Positions 21,535 through 34,690 of a stretch of 64,000 nt of DNA are shown here, in pieces. The translations under genes were made by a program, and so were the position numbers. The number at the start of each line of letters is the position of its first letter. Position 1 is the stretch's first letter. The notes under the pieces were generated by a model. The model was not told the origin of the DNA and searched no databases. It worked only from the letters and a program-made list of their open reading frames with translations. The stretch is from Maea johnstoni. Lineage: Eukaryota; Annelida; Polychaeta; Spionida; Magelonidae. The stretch spans positions 25,573,706 to 25,637,705 of the forward strand of contig OZ012699.1 of assembly GCA_963942565.1 (NCBI GenBank), in the 5' to 3' direction.

Positions 21535-21670
21535 GAATAACTACTCTCATCCTCCCTTATATGGTCATTAATGCCTTATATGGGTAGGTTTACTACTCTC
21601 ATCCTCCCTTATGTGGTCATTATTGCCTTATATGGGTATCTTCACCTGCCTTATTTGGTCATCATTGTTC
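21535..21670. repeat. Tandem repeat of about 63 bp, 2-3 copies
   Basis: CTACTCTCATCCTCCCTTAT with GGTCATTAATGCCTTATATG recurs near 21541 and 21592. A third partial copy lies near 21650. Confidence 0.8.
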
Positions 21671-21800
21671 TTTAAGGACACTTACCCTCCACCTTCATCA
21701 TAGCCTCATGAGGACCATAGAAGGCATTTCTTTTCACCCTCCCTATTAAATTATGGCCTATAAGGTTTTTAAGGGAAGTCTTATGATTTTTTTTCATGCC

Positions 21801-22014
21801 TTTATAACCCAAGAAAGTCCTTACTATTTTGGTAATATCATTGTTGCCAAAGCAACAATGGCAGAAACTATTTGAGGGAGAAATGTTGAATAGAACCCAA
21901 CCCATTTCCTACCTTCAAATAAGTTATGAATTCATGATTAAATTCAAACCTATTTTCAAAAGTATCTGGAGATACCAATATGTCAAGGAGAACTTCTGCT
22001 TTAATTGATTAATT
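21801..22014 (+). mobile_element. TTAA MITE, family A, decayed
   Basis: TTATAACCCAAGAAAGTCCT, TTTGAGGGAGAAATGTTGAA, TTTTCAAAAGTATCTGGAGA and ATGTCAAGGAGAACTTCTGC follow family A order. The terminal repeats have drifted. Confidence 0.55.
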
Positions 22015-22343
22015 CTCCCGAATGTCAGATCCAGAGAGCAGCTTTGATCCAGCAGCCATTGTTACCAAGGGACATGGACTGTCAGATATCATTGCAAACT
22101 TTTTATCTCTCGATAGCAACCCATGTCAGGATGGGTTGCCTAGGCGATGGAGATGTTGTTTCCTTGGCAACAGCTATGCACACCTAGCCATGAAGGGTTT
22201 GAGTGATGTATTATTTGGTATACCTGATTAATTGAAAATCGGGGGAAATAGTAAATATGCTTGTAATGCTGATAATAGTCTGGTTGTTTGACCCTTTCAT
22301 ACCTGTAGCACTGAAGGGCATCTCACTGTTTGTGGAAAACCTT

Positions 22344-23057
<714 letters not shown>

Positions 23058-23443
23058 TTAACCCTTCTAGTGCTAAATCTTCTTCCGTCCAAAGCGCAAG
23101 GATGCAGAGATTTTTGAAAAAACATCTGAACCCTTTAATGTCGGTATTCATTAGATAGCTCTCGCTGAGTACTCTCAGATGAGTACCCATGTGCCAGGGT
23201 TTTAGTCATTTATCAGGTTTTTTCATCATTTTGTAATGGCCAAATTAGGTGGATGATTTTGCCAATATAAAATGATGCAAAAAAACCTGAAAACAACTGA
23301 AACCCTGGCATATATGTGCTAATCTGACAGTACTGGGCGAGAGGCATCCAATGAATACCAGCACGACAGGGTTTAGATGGTTTTCATTAATCTTTACGTC
23401 CTTGTGCTTTGGATGAAAGTAGCCTTAGCATTGAAAGGGTTAA
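23058..23443. mobile_element. Two family B MITEs fused head to head
   Basis: A reverse copy starts TTAACCCTTCTAGTGCTAAA and runs to about 23249. It passes directly into a forward copy that ends GCATTGAAAGGGTTAA. The join lies inside the GGCCAAATTAG / TGATTTTGCCAAT end, so both inner termini and any TTAA between them are missing. The result is an inverted repeat of about 385 bp with family ends on the outside. Confidence 0.8.
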
Positions 23444-23873
23444 TGCTCACAGCAGCCTGACAATTTTGAGGAAATCTTGCATGCAAAGGGAAAGCTGGGA
23501 AATTCTTGTTATAGATATGTTCTTCAGAATAATACCCACAAGTTTCCTTGAAATATTTTGCAAATCCCAAAAATACCTACCTACCGTATTTCCTTTCGGA
23601 CCGTAACAGGAATCAAAAGATTTTATTAGGCCTAGGAAACACTAGTTAACCCTAAGCTGCTGGTGGCTGATTTGCCAAAAACAAAATTATGCGAAAATCT
23701 GAAAAATTACCAAAAACCATGCCAAATGGGTACTCATCTGAGAGTGCTTGGCGAGTGCTCTCCGATGAGTACTAACATGAGAGGGTTTCGATGGTTTTAA
23801 AGGATTTTTGCGTTCTTGTGCTTAGGATAAAAGTCGCCTCAGCATTGGAGATCTGCAGGCATGAATGGGTTAA
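23440..23873 (+). mobile_element. TTAA MITE, family A, with nested C and B pieces
   Basis: Begins TTAATGCTCACAGCAGCCTG, reads family A to about 23567, then part of family C (ACCTACCTACCGTATTTCC to TTAGGCCTAG, about 23567-23635). A forward family B copy follows (23646-23850, left end TTAACCCTAAGCTGCTGG). It ends with GCAGGCATGAATGGGTTAA. Confidence 0.7.
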
Positions 23874-24149
23874 GGTAGGGTGTTTGTAATTGACCAGGGT
23901 TGTTTTGCTCATCAGCCAGGGTGATAAATGGACTAGCAGGACAGTGGCATCCCATGCTCAGATCTATTTCCTGCAGGATTTCTACCCTGTCCATTCATAT
24001 TATTCATAGGAAATGGCATAGTATGCCTTTTTATGTCATTTTAATATCAATATGAATATCTTGTATGTATTGGTTCACTTGAAAATGCAATAAGATATTT
24101 TGACTAATAGAACTCCTTTTTCGAGTATACAAATGCCAGGCCCATGCAG

Positions 24150-24240
24150 GGATCGCTACCAAAGCTTGGAATACCCAGGATTTTTTGGAAGAAATTTAAC
24201 GAAATTCCAGGATTAAGTCTGAGCTACAATATAGGGAATG
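24150..24240. repeat. Short dispersed repeat G, diverged copy
   Basis: CTACCAAAGCTTGGAATACC, CCAGGATTAAGTCTGAGCTA and CAATATAGGGAATG follow the order seen in the copies at 54462-54552 and 55772-55870. Confidence 0.55.
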
Positions 24241-24750
24241 ATTAAGGAGACTGCTCTTGAGAATGTTGCTGTAGATCCTGAAGAAATGTGCAGGATTTTA
24301 AAGAGCCATGCATGGAATTTGGAATTTTGATTTTCATCACTTTTTCTACCATATTGTGGCAAAGTTGAGATTAGCCAATTGTAAGTGGTGGAGGAAAACC
24401 AAAGAAACCAGAAAAAAAAAACCCGCCTAACCCAATTAGTCACTGTATATTTTTCTGTACACTGATCCTACATATTATTTCAGTCAAGTCTTTTGGTTGA
24501 AGAGCTTTTGATATTCTAGGTAAGGCCATTGTTTCAGGTGGAATTCTATAGTATTCTTGTTTCCTTATTGTTGATGATTTCATTTACCGGAAATAAAAGA
24601 TAAAAGGACAAAGCCAGTCCTTTGATTCTAAGGTGCCCTCAAGCTGCTCAAAATGTCCACCTGAAATAATCTGAACCCAAATAAGGGTATCTATTCACCT
24701 CCCTCTGTTTCTATTGTATGCTAATTGGCCTATTGTTGTTGTTTTTTCAG
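24241..24750. other. Intron-like sequence ahead of the C1 exon
   Basis: No exon seen. The last 25 bp are a T-rich tract ending GTTTTTTCAG, the acceptor of the next exon. Confidence 0.5.
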
Positions 24751-24862
24751 CCGCAGGAGATAGAGGGACAGAGTCACACGTTTAAGACCAAGTCCTTCAA
24801 GCGGCCGCGGAACTGCCAGCTTTGTCACCAGGTCATCTGGAACCAAGGGAGCGCTTGTAGAG
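24751..24862 (+). CDS. C1-domain exon 1, tensin-like
   Basis: Bounded by a T-rich acceptor ending TTTTTTCAG and a consensus GTAAGC donor; 112 nt, starting in phase 0 and ending one base into a codon. Encodes PQEIEGQSHTFKTKSF then KRPRNCQLCHQVIWNQGSACR. It has the first half of a C1 (phorbol-ester/DAG type) zinc-binding domain: His, 12 residues, Cys-x2-Cys, then a short 10-residue loop to the next Cys. That loop is shorter than in PKC-like or myosin IX C1 domains and matches tensins, where C1 precedes the phosphatase-like/C2 region and the protein works at focal adhesions. The ATG at 24718 lies in the intron tract and is not a start. C1 identity is firm; tensin assignment is inference. Confidence 0.72.
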
Positions 24863-25042
24863 GTAAGCTTATATGGAATTTGATAGAGATTATATGTACT
24901 GTATAACACACATATGATGCATGTCCAAAATATAGCGAATTGGGGAGTTTTCGCATCATAGCGTATCTTTATGTTAGCGACGGTAGCCAATACAAAATGA
25001 TGCAAAAAACCTGAAGCCCTCCTTTCCATACTAACTAAAGAC

Positions 25043-25251
25043 TCAACCGTTATGCTGCTGGTGGTTGATTTTACCAATACAAAATGATGCAAAAAGCCTA
25101 AAAAGTGACTAAAACCCTGGCAAATGGGTACTCATCTGAAAGTATTTGGCGAGAGCTATCCATTGAATACCAACATGACAAGGTTTAGATGCTTTTCAAA
25201 AATCTTTGCATCCTTGTGCTACAAAAGTAGCCTCAGCATTGGAAGGGTTAA
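25043..25251 (+). mobile_element. TTAA MITE, family B, in the C1 intron
   Basis: TCAACCGTTATGCTGCTGGT to CATTGGAAGGGTTAA. A further fragment (GCCAATACAAAATGATGCAA) lies just before it at about 24985-25015. Confidence 0.85.
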
Positions 25252-25577
25252 AAAACAGCCAATGTTCGTGACAGACTTCAGAATTATATGTTTCACCATT
25301 CCCCTTTTCTTTTGTGCCAATATCAAATCTCATAAACATATAAAAACAAAATATTCCTCACATCATTTTCCGTGAATATCTTGAGTCATGTAGTGGATAT
25401 CATGACATGGTAGAGTTATTTCATCAGTTGGAAGTAGTTATAAGATTAAGACAGAATGATGTGATACGTCGTTGTCGTTGCTCTCAGCAGCAGCAGTTGT
25501 GGGCTGTGGACTGACAGACGACCTGAGAACACTTGTCATAATTTGTCAACAACCACACATCTGTCACCAGTGATATT

Positions 25578-25808
25578 TTAACCCATTGGCACTCAGAGCG
25601 GCCAAAACAGGCCTGACTATTTTGTTGATATTTTCCTCACAAAAGCGTTTTTTATCAAAAATATTTGAAGGAGAAATGTTTATCAGAATATTACCAACAA
25701 CTCTCCTTCAAATATTTTGTGAGAATTTGCTTTATTTTCAAGTTATTTTCAGAAGTATGAAAATAGCAGACGATACTATTCTGGGGAACTCTGAGTGTGA
25801 ATGGGTTA
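25578..25808 (+). mobile_element. TTAA MITE, family A variant
   Basis: TTAACCCATTGGCACTCAGA to GTGTGAATGGGTTAA, 231 bp, with GCCAAAACAGGCCTGACTAT and intact ends. The following 250 bp (TTAACACATTTAGTCCCATA onward) may be a much older copy sharing its right TTAA. Confidence 0.9.
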
Positions 25809-26427
25809 ACACATTTAGTCCCATAGAGGTACAAGTACTGTTTCTGGTATCTGTCTTATGAAAGCAAAATTTTTTAGGACAAAGAAGCATTAACCTTAAC
25901 CTAAAATACAACTCTCATTCAAATACAATTTTCCAAATAATCGCATTTATTTTGCATATATTTCCAAATAATCCCATATTGCAAAAGTGTCATTTGATAC
26001 TCACTGCACAATTAATTGGTAAATAAAATCAGGCCTTGAAGGAGTTATACAGCAATCGCCTGGTACATGGTTTGCTGGGCATGAGTGAGAAATTCTACCA
26101 CTTGTAATATCCTACTTCTTGAAAGCCCACATCTTATTTACTTTTTGTTCTATAAATGCATTGATTCTATATTTATCCCTTTATACATGATTTTGGGGGA
26201 TATTTATACTACCTTGGCCCTGGACCATGAATTATAAACAAGATATGGGGAGGTGTTGACAAGTATTTTCTAGTTCTGTTCTTTGTTTTTTTCTACTTTA
26301 TGTCTGATAGCAGATGTAAACTAGCAGGGTGCGAGTTATCTAATCACGTTGGTGATATTCTCTGGATTCAATTAAGTACTGATGGAGATTAGACCTAAGG
26401 CAAAAAGAAAGTGTTTCTAATTTCTGA

Positions 26428-26637
26428 ATACCGTATTCACCCGATTAAATAAGCGCACCCCCCCAATTTTTTCGACGATTTTTGGTGACCAGCAAGCGCC
26501 AAAGATCGTCTCCTCATGTTAAATATCTACTGTTTTAGTAGAACGAGAAGGTATATAGATGGGGACCATAACTGCCATTTCTTGTTGTGGTTACGTAACA
26601 CCGCGATCGGCGTTCATTGGGGGGTGCGGTTATACAA
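26428..26637. mobile_element. MITE family F
   Basis: Left end TACCGTATTCACCCGATTAA with AAGCGCACCCCCCC, right end GGGGGGTGCGGTTATAC. This gives an inverted repeat around a TA-flanked element of about 210 bp. Left end resembles family E at 45891. Confidence 0.6.
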
Positions 26638-26840
26638 ATGTTTGACAAAACCCCTGCTACAGAAAAATTTCCCAAATATTATCATATTTGTCATACCTTT
26701 TGTGTTATTCTTATAACTATATCAGACCAAAGGCAGAAAGAAAGTGTTTCTAATTCCTGAATATGTCAAAACACTTCCACTCACCTGGGGTTTTATTTGT
26801 ACAGTCTTAGAAGACCAAACACTTTTCTTAATCCAAGGTA

Positions 26841-27017
26841 CAGTGAAACCCTCATTGTGAACACCCCGGTGATGTGAACATCTTCTGATGTAAACGCAAC
26901 TACTGGTCCCATTTGTGTATCCTTACATTAAGGAAAGACCCCTGAGATGTGAATGCCCCTTAATGTGAATGCTTTTGCCCTTGTCTCAAGGTGATCACAT
27001 CTCTGAGGTTTCACTGT
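26841..27017. mobile_element. pogo/Tigger-type MITE with TA TSD
   Basis: Inverted ends CAGTGAAACCCTCATTGTGA and (reverse complement of the right) CAGTGAAACCTCAGAGATGT, flanked by TA on both sides. CAGTGRAACCTC-like ends with TA duplication are typical of Tc1/mariner pogo-group elements. 177 bp, non-coding. Confidence 0.85.
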
Positions 27018-27019
27018 AT

Positions 27020-27998
27020 GTATTAACAGATAAATTCAAGTATCCACAACTCAATCAAAATCATTATTTTTATATTATTTCTATAACTATTGATGTTCAA
27101 TTTTTATCATGAACATAGAAAATGAAAGGTATATGTTATTGCTTCTTGAACTACCTTGCATTGATCTACAAATGGCCAGTAAAAAAAGCAGAAGCTGATA
27201 TTGCTGAACACATTCTTTCTCATCAAAGTTCTACTTGATAAGTGTCTGATGGACCTATGCAACTTTTGAGAGAACCCCAGGAAAAAGTTCCAATTCAGAA
27301 TTAGTTTGTATGGGGACCATTGCCATTGGATGTGTTCCAATTAACATTCCTTCTGAGAATAGTTCTAAATTTATAAAAAAAAATGCATGCCTATTTGGGT
27401 TCTATATGTATATGGTATGAGTTGGTTAATGTACTATAGAGTATGGTTTCAGAAACAGGATATTTTGTTTCTTGGCCTGAATCTCACAGTATAAATGTAT
27501 CTGATCTATCAAAGTAACATGTGACCTTGAGCTTATCTGGTTTGACCTTGACCCCTGACCTCTGTTAATGCATACCAGGCTGATTAAGACAAGACTGTCC
27601 ACCAGACCGTCTTGGTTAATCTGTCCACTATGATAAATTACAATCTGGCACCTATCTGACATTTTAGTAATAGATCCTTTCTTTTTTTTCCAAACATACA
27701 TTGGGTGTTGATACATAACTTCAAAATTATCATGATTTTGAAATGTAATTATAATTGAGATTAATACTAAACCGGGTTGAAAATTGTTGAAATTGAGACA
27801 AAATATTTTTAGTTTCATTCATCATTAATTGTCTGTTATAAAATTGAGTTTTTTGCTGAATAATGTATTCAATACGTATCCTTCTACAGGAACTTTTTTT
27901 CATTCATAAGTCACAAGATTGGAAAAAGCTCTGCTAAATCATCCTTTCACATTTCCATTTAGACTAAATATATAATTTGTGTTTCTCTTTTATTTCAG
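27020..27998. other. Intron between the C1 exons, nothing recognised
   Basis: No repeat end or exon that I can support. It ends in a T-rich acceptor TTTTATTTCAG. Confidence 0.5.
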
Positions 27999-28036
27999 TT
28001 TGTAAATATGCTTGCCACAAAAAGTGTGAATCTCGG
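27999..28036 (+). CDS. C1-domain exon 2, tensin-like
   Basis: A 38-nt exon with acceptor TTTTATTTCAG and donor GTAAGT. Its first two bases complete the valine codon split from the previous exon, and it ends in phase 0. Encodes VCKYACHKKCESR, supplying Cys-x4-His-x2-Cys of the C1 domain. The joined reading SACRVCKYACHKKCESR fits the C-x2-C-x4-H-x2-C pattern exactly. The last C1 cysteine, expected 7 residues after the KKC cysteine, must come from the next exon, which I could not find here. Exon size, phase and motif agree closely, so this is a real exon. Confidence 0.75.
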
Positions 28037-28242
28037 GTAAGTTGCATTTCCTCTCTTTCTATGTACAAAAAAACATGCATATTATAGTGAAAGAAAATTG
28101 AATTTGTCCATTGATATTGTACCTTTTCCCTATATTCATAAACAAACCCATGGTCAATGGATTGATTTAGGTTTCCAAAAAACCCTTACCAAATGAAGGT
28201 GTAGAGTTTGTCGACTTGTCTTAGGAAAATCTTAGGATATCC

Positions 28243-30053
28243 TTAAAGTACTAGTAATGGGTACCCAGGTCATTTCTGGGATGTTATAAATCGTGTATTT
28301 GTAGATTAAAAACGCATAATAAAAGTGTAGTATTCCTAGTATTAAGCGAGATACAGAGCATAATTGCTCTGACACCCATAAAATACGTCGATGGCGGCAA
28401 AACTTGGCTGTGACGTCACGGGTGGCCTTCATGCAGGATGGCGTCAAGTCATATTGCATGGAAATTACATATTGACATATTGCTTTGGGCTGCCTCTTGG
28501 TCCATGAGTGTCCAATTTCTACAACAGTTATATTGTTTTAATGCATTAAAAGTGCTCTATTACTTGATACGTTTTTGTGACGATTGGTCGCATAAAATAG
28601 CATTTGTCAGCAGTTTAGGGTAGTCCCTAAGTACATCACCTGAAATTGCTTTATATAGGATAACGCAATTGTCTCCTAAGCTTGACAATAAGAACTGTCG
28701 CAGGTTAAGATACTTGATAAATAGTGGTTTTGTGAAATGTTGAATAAATGTACGTATTATGAATTTCCAAAAAAATACACAACTATTCCTTACAAGTCCC
28801 ACTCTTAGTTGAATAGATCGACATTTGCGATTCCTTCTCTCACCTAAACTTAAGTCTGTCTGACACAAGCGAACGGTCTCTCCTCTTTGATGTATATGCT
28901 ATACAAACTTGATAAACCTCTTGGGATCACTAGGTCGAGTTTTATAAACATACTTTAGCCTCAACTCCGCAAAATGTAGATTTTGTCCATTATGTGCCCA
29001 TATTAAAATTGCGCACGACATCGCTCACATTTCAGTTGTACCGAAGTTTGCAATGGACCAATTTTACAATGGGTTTCAAGAGCAAATTCAACATTTTGCT
29101 GTGTTGAGTCAAAAAAATATGTTTATATACATATATAAACGACTATATATATATATATGTGTTTATCAGAGGTTCGCCAAGGTTGGATGCCAGTGGCGAA
29201 CACAAACTTTTTGTAACAAAACAAGGAAAAAACGGTCAGTCAAGCTTGGGTCAGACAGACTATAGACTGTTCATAAACAGTGACAAAGGACCACTTTTTG
29301 AGAAAAAAAAATAATGGCACTAAATGGACTTCATTTATTCATTCATTCCCACCCAACCACGCCCTCAAAAATACGTTACAGTACTGAAATGTACATCGAG
29401 CTTAATATAATGTAGCTCTACAATTCGGCTAGCTCAACATGTCACTTCCGATTTCTCGGCCGTTTGCGGTCGGATTTTAACGAAATAAACATCGCTATTT
29501 TCACAATTAGATATCCCTTCAAGATAGAAATTATCATGAACATTGCGTAATCCACATTGAAGTGGCAGCGAAGGAAGTCGACCATGCCTTCATGTGACAG
29601 AGTCTCCCGAATGAGACCATAACAAATGCCGTTGTTGTGTTTAACTAGCGTTTTCTCAGCCGTTTCTGGGTTGATTTTTACGCGACAAAGTTCGTTCGGA
29701 CCGCACATAGATATAACATAAGCATATAAAATATCAAGGCAATCGCTATATTAACGATGGAGCAGCATCGAGGAAAGTACAGCTATGTTTACGAGCGACT
29801 ATTCCGCTCAGTGTAAAAAGAGATGACCTAAATCTGAGAGGGGCACCCGTGACGTTTACTACTGCGCAGCCTCGTTTTCAGTCGTTTTTCGGCGGGAGAT
29901 TTTTTTCTCAAAATTGGCACTTTGGAATCACAAAAAGAAATACTAAACATAACTTTTTGGTTCTTCAATCTACTTACTTATATTTTGTAAGTAATGAAGA
30001 CCACACTTTTGAAAAGAAAAATGTATCTTTTTTACTAGTTACTAGTACTTTAA
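28243..30053. mobile_element. 1.8-kb TTAA-flanked element, unclassified
   Basis: The ends TTAAAGTACTAGTAA (28243-28257) and TTACTAGTACTTTAA (30039-30053) are perfect 15-bp inverted repeats, or TTAA target sites plus AGTACTAGTAA. Subterminal parts also correspond (CGTCACGGGTG near 28416 and its complement near 29850). The interior is less AT-rich than the flanks. It has short frames (such as 29442-29708 on -, containing VKHNNGICYGLIRETLSHEG) but no recognisable transposase. TTAA duplication is used by piggyBac and Kolobok, yet these ends match neither well. Confidence 0.55.
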
Positions 30054-31086
<1,033 letters not shown>

Positions 31087-31183
31087 TGTGTATGTGTGTT
31101 TTGGTATGTACGTATGAGCCTTATGGAGAAAGTTCACTGTCCTGGTTCACACTGGTATCTTTTCATCTGAGAAGTTTCAAGCA

Positions 31184-31495
31184 TTGATTTCTTGTGATCC
31201 AGTTGACATGCTTAGAATAGCACTGGTTATTTTTGTTGGTTTGTTATTGTATGCTGTTCCTCAAACTGACATTCACGACATACCAGACGTGATAGCAGTG
31301 TCAAATTTACTGTCTTCTGTGCGTGCCATGTTTGTTCAGAGAGAGCGCATTGTTGATAGCCGGGCTGACAGTGAGACTCGTGCCCTCGTTAGCTCTCTGA
31401 CCCGACAACTGACACTCATACTGAGCCCTACAGCAGCAGCCTCTAGGAGACATATGCAGAGAAATCTTCAGATTTTCATTAATTCGCAATATATG
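31184..31495 (+). other. Unrecognised open frame between two TA tracts
   Basis: About 104 codons of mixed composition start at ATG 31184, before the frame runs into the next TA tract. The peptide has a hydrophobic stretch ([16 protein letters not shown]), then a hydrophilic part with [20 protein letters not shown] and [15 protein letters not shown]. It looks more coding-like than anything near it. I do not recognise a family and see no clear splice sites. It could be a captured exon or transposon relic. Confidence 0.25.
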
Positions 31496-31504
31496 ATCAT
31501 ATGT

Positions 31505-31505
31505 G

Positions 31506-31602
<97 letters not shown>

Positions 31603-31667
31603 GTATGTATATATATATCTATATCTATATATATATCTATATATCTATATATATATCTATATATCTA

Positions 31668-31712
<45 letters not shown>
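31505..31712. repeat. (TA)n tract, about 205 bp
   Basis: TA alternation with TATC interruptions in its 3' half. Confidence 0.97.
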
Positions 31713-31714
<2 letters not shown>

Positions 31715-31935
31715 GTACGAGGATATCTATCTGAATAATTGGGTTTTTATTCCCCATACTCAAGCCAGAAATATAAGTTTTAAATAATCAATTATCGGAA
31801 ACACTATTTTCCTATCTCTTTATTTTGTCCTGAATCTCACACATTTCACTCAGTCCTGATCTGAATTGACTGGCCAAGAAAGAGGCTTGTTCAATATAGT
31901 CACTCAGGATTTTTCTTTTGAATGATGGGTAGAAT

Positions 31936-32160
31936 TTAACCCCTCCCATGCCCAAGCGTTCCCCTAAAGAGTAGTGCCTGGATCTTGGAAGATTTGAAAA
32001 TAACTTTGAATTAAAACATAAATTTGTAAAATTTGAAGGATCGGTACATTTGTTGGTCAGATTCGGATCAACATTTCTTCTTCAAATATTTTCTTCTCCC
32101 AGGATGTTGCGGTCAGAAAGCTATCACCAAGATGGTCAGGTCATTTGTTCATGGCACAGA
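31936..32160 (+). mobile_element. TTAA MITE, family A variant, 3' end lost
   Basis: Starts TTAACCCCTCCCATGCCCAA, carries TTTGAAGGATCGGTACATTT and CATTTCTTCTTCAAATATTT. Another reverse family A piece lies at about 32398-32530, preceded by a family B piece (32345-32397). Confidence 0.6.
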
Positions 32161-32540
32161 TTCAATAATAAAGTGATGGGCTGACGTATAATAGGTTCCG
32201 TTCTGGGGAAATTGATGCTGTCCGTATCTCTCTCACTTAGAGATTCTGGATGAAGATGTCAGGCATTTCTTCATATCGATCACCCAATGGCATTTACATC
32301 TTGATTGCTTTACAAAAATTGAGCATAACTCACATAACCCCACCAAAGATTGTTGAAAACCATCTAATCCCTCTCATGTTGGTATTGATTGGATAGCTGA
32401 AGGAAAGTTGTAGGTGTGGTTCTCAGTAACATTTCTTCTTCAAGAGTTTTCCAGGATATACTTTTAGTAGAACAGTATTCCAAAAATAGTGAGGTGGCTG
32501 CTTTGGGACACTGCAGGCCCGAATTGGTTGACTCCTCCCT

Positions 32541-32831
32541 AGGGTTGAGTACTGTTAAGAGGTACCAATACTCGTACCGGTATTGTTTCAAAAAAAGTGC
32601 CATATTGTACCATTTCATTCCTTAAAGGTACTCATAATGATACCAACCACTGTGAGGATACCATTTATTAGGGATTGTTCAGGATCCTTAACATGACTTT
32701 TCGCAACAAGATTTATAAGGTATTAATGCAATAAAGTTCTATTAACAGTACCATTAAAATACCATACCATTTCATTGGTACCAATACAGTACCATGCCGC
32801 TTCGTTCTTAAAGGTATCCATCTCTACTCAT
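32541..32831. repeat. GGTACC-rich dispersed repeat
   Basis: AGTACTGTTAAGAGGTACCA near 32551, ACCATTTCATTCC near 32606 and GGTACCAATACAGTACCATG near 32776 give an inverted layout. Similar phrases occur near 10250-10320 and 22735-22770, so it is dispersed. Class unknown. Confidence 0.5.
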
Positions 32832-33213
32832 CCCTGCTGAAAAGTTCACCTGACACAAATGCAATTGTCTTAATAGCTTTTCTTAAGTTGAAAGTAGTAG
32901 TTTTTGAATCGATATCAATATCAATGATTTGAGGAAACATTCCTCCATCAAAATATTATGAAAACTCACCACAACTTTAGAGATATTTTCGAAGACGTCA
33001 GATAACTTGTTCTTCCTCGGTGGTCTCACTTTTCATGCCCCCTGGTGGCAGATCCCAGAACCAGCTCATCTTCGTCTGTGTCAACAAAACTCTGTTGGTC
33101 TTTACTGAGAACTTGACACCCCCTCCCACACACAGCCATGTGTTCCTAGTATCAGACTATTCTATTATTGTATTCTTAGAGTTGCTGACTACTCCCCTTC
33201 CACCCAATTTAAG

Positions 33214-33373
33214 CTCTTTGAAAACCATCTAAACCGTGTCATGTTTGTATGCATTGGAAAGCCCTGGCTGAGTACTCTCAGATGAGTACCCATGTGCCAG
33301 GATTTCAGTCATTTGTCAGGTTTTTGCATCATTTTGTATTGGCCAAATTGGCCACCAGCTGCATAAGGGTTAA
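33214..33373 (-). mobile_element. TTAA MITE, family B, reverse, 5' truncated
   Basis: Joins family B at TTTGAAAACCATCTAAACCG and runs to GCTGCATAAGGGTTAA. Confidence 0.8.
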
Positions 33374-34200
33374 ATACTAAAAAAGCTAAGAAAACTGAGG
33401 AATTCCTAGCACTTTAATACTTATCATCCTTGGAAAACCCAAGGATTTCGTGGAAAGTCTGAGACATGTGTTTGTAGTACGAGAGTATCCTATAATTGTA
33501 TTCCTAGTGTTGCTGATTTCTCACTTTCTACCCCATTTTTGATGAGTAATTCCCCCTTTAAATACCTAAAAAAAGCTGGGAAAACTGATGAATTCTTAGC
33601 ACTATAATACTTATCATCCTTGGAAAACCCAAGAATTTCTTGGGAAGTCTGAGACATGTGTTATCCTAGTACAAGTGTATTCCATTGTTGTATTGCTAGT
33701 GTTGCTGACTACTCCCTAGTTTCCACCCAATTTTTGGTGAGTATATACCAAAAAAGCTGAGAAAAACGAGGAATTCTTAGCACTACAATTAGTGTTGTTC
33801 CGATTAATTGATTACTGTAGAATAGGAAATTAATCTGAGTGGCAAATTAACCGAATTTGTGATTTTGGATTTTTCTGAGATTTTTTATCCCGAAAAACCA
33901 CTATTGAAGGTTAGTATTCTAATGACAGGAATAATATTGTAAATGTATGGTACAATATTTCCGACTTTCATTATACCGAACTGACCCCACTTGGAAAAGT
34001 TTGGCAGAATAAACCACCCGGATTAATTTCCTATTCTACAGTAATCGGAGATTTTTACTCTCAATTTTGATAATCAGTCCGAATTGTTGAAGACCAATTT
34101 TTTTTCTGATTATTTGCATGTGTTCGTAGTACAAGAGTATTCTATTATTGTATTCTTAGTGACCTGGAGTTTCCATCCAGTTTTTTGGTGAGTACAGTTA
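33374..34200. repeat. Tandem repeat of about 185 bp, about 4 copies, interrupted
   Basis: AAAAAGCTGAGAAAACTGAG with GAATTCTTAGCACT recurs near 33381, 33570 and 33752. TACAAGAGTATTCTATTATT GTATTCTTAG recurs near 33150, 33485, 33670 and 34130. The array is broken by the MITE at 33787-34090. Confidence 0.75.
33787..34090. mobile_element. Inverted-repeat MITE inside the 185-bp array
   Basis: GATTACTGTAGAATAGGAAA TTAATC near 33804 is inverted near 34021 as GGATTAATTTCCTATTCTAC AGTAATC. The outer end TTAGTGTTGTTCCGATTAAT resembles hAT-type ends. No clear TSD, so exact limits are uncertain. Confidence 0.55.
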
Positions 34201-34690
34201 GTGAGTCCACCTAAATATTGCTAAGGATTTCCTTTAAAAACTCTCTTCTGGATCTATCATACTTTTGACAATAACTTTAGCATTTAGAATGATTTAACAA
34301 ACTATGTGTTGCTAAGTTCAAGTTGATTTTTGGTCTTACAGATTTTTTTGCTCCAAAAAAGTTTGTCAGGCGCAAAAAAAAACTTTTTAAAAACTTCAAA
34401 ATTCTATAACTAAAAACAGTACTAGAAATTCTTTATCTATCTCAATCATCTTGGGTACCACCAACTTAATTTAACTATCTACTAATTCTACAATACTTTA
34501 TTCTTAATTTATTTATTTTATTTAAGAAAAGTAATTATCATTTCTATCCTTAATCCCTCTCCGGAGGCGAGTGTTTACGTCAAATGAAGCAGGATGTTGA
34601 CTTTCATGCGCAATGCATTATGGGTGCACGGACCTCCGAGAGGGGTGCCAAAATGGTTGCCGGTTTTTATGCGATGTATGCGATAGACCA
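34201..34690. other. Non-coding; possible LINE 5' flank
   Basis: About 34225-34310 has family A character (CTGGATCTATCATACTTTTG). About 34560-34690 is GC-richer (GCGCAATGCATTATGGGTGC) and might be LINE 5' UTR, but I cannot tell. Confidence 0.35.

Noticed and set aside
24718-24750. ATG start for the C1 exon
   Set aside because: It falls in the T-rich acceptor tract, which has a clear CAG splice site after it.
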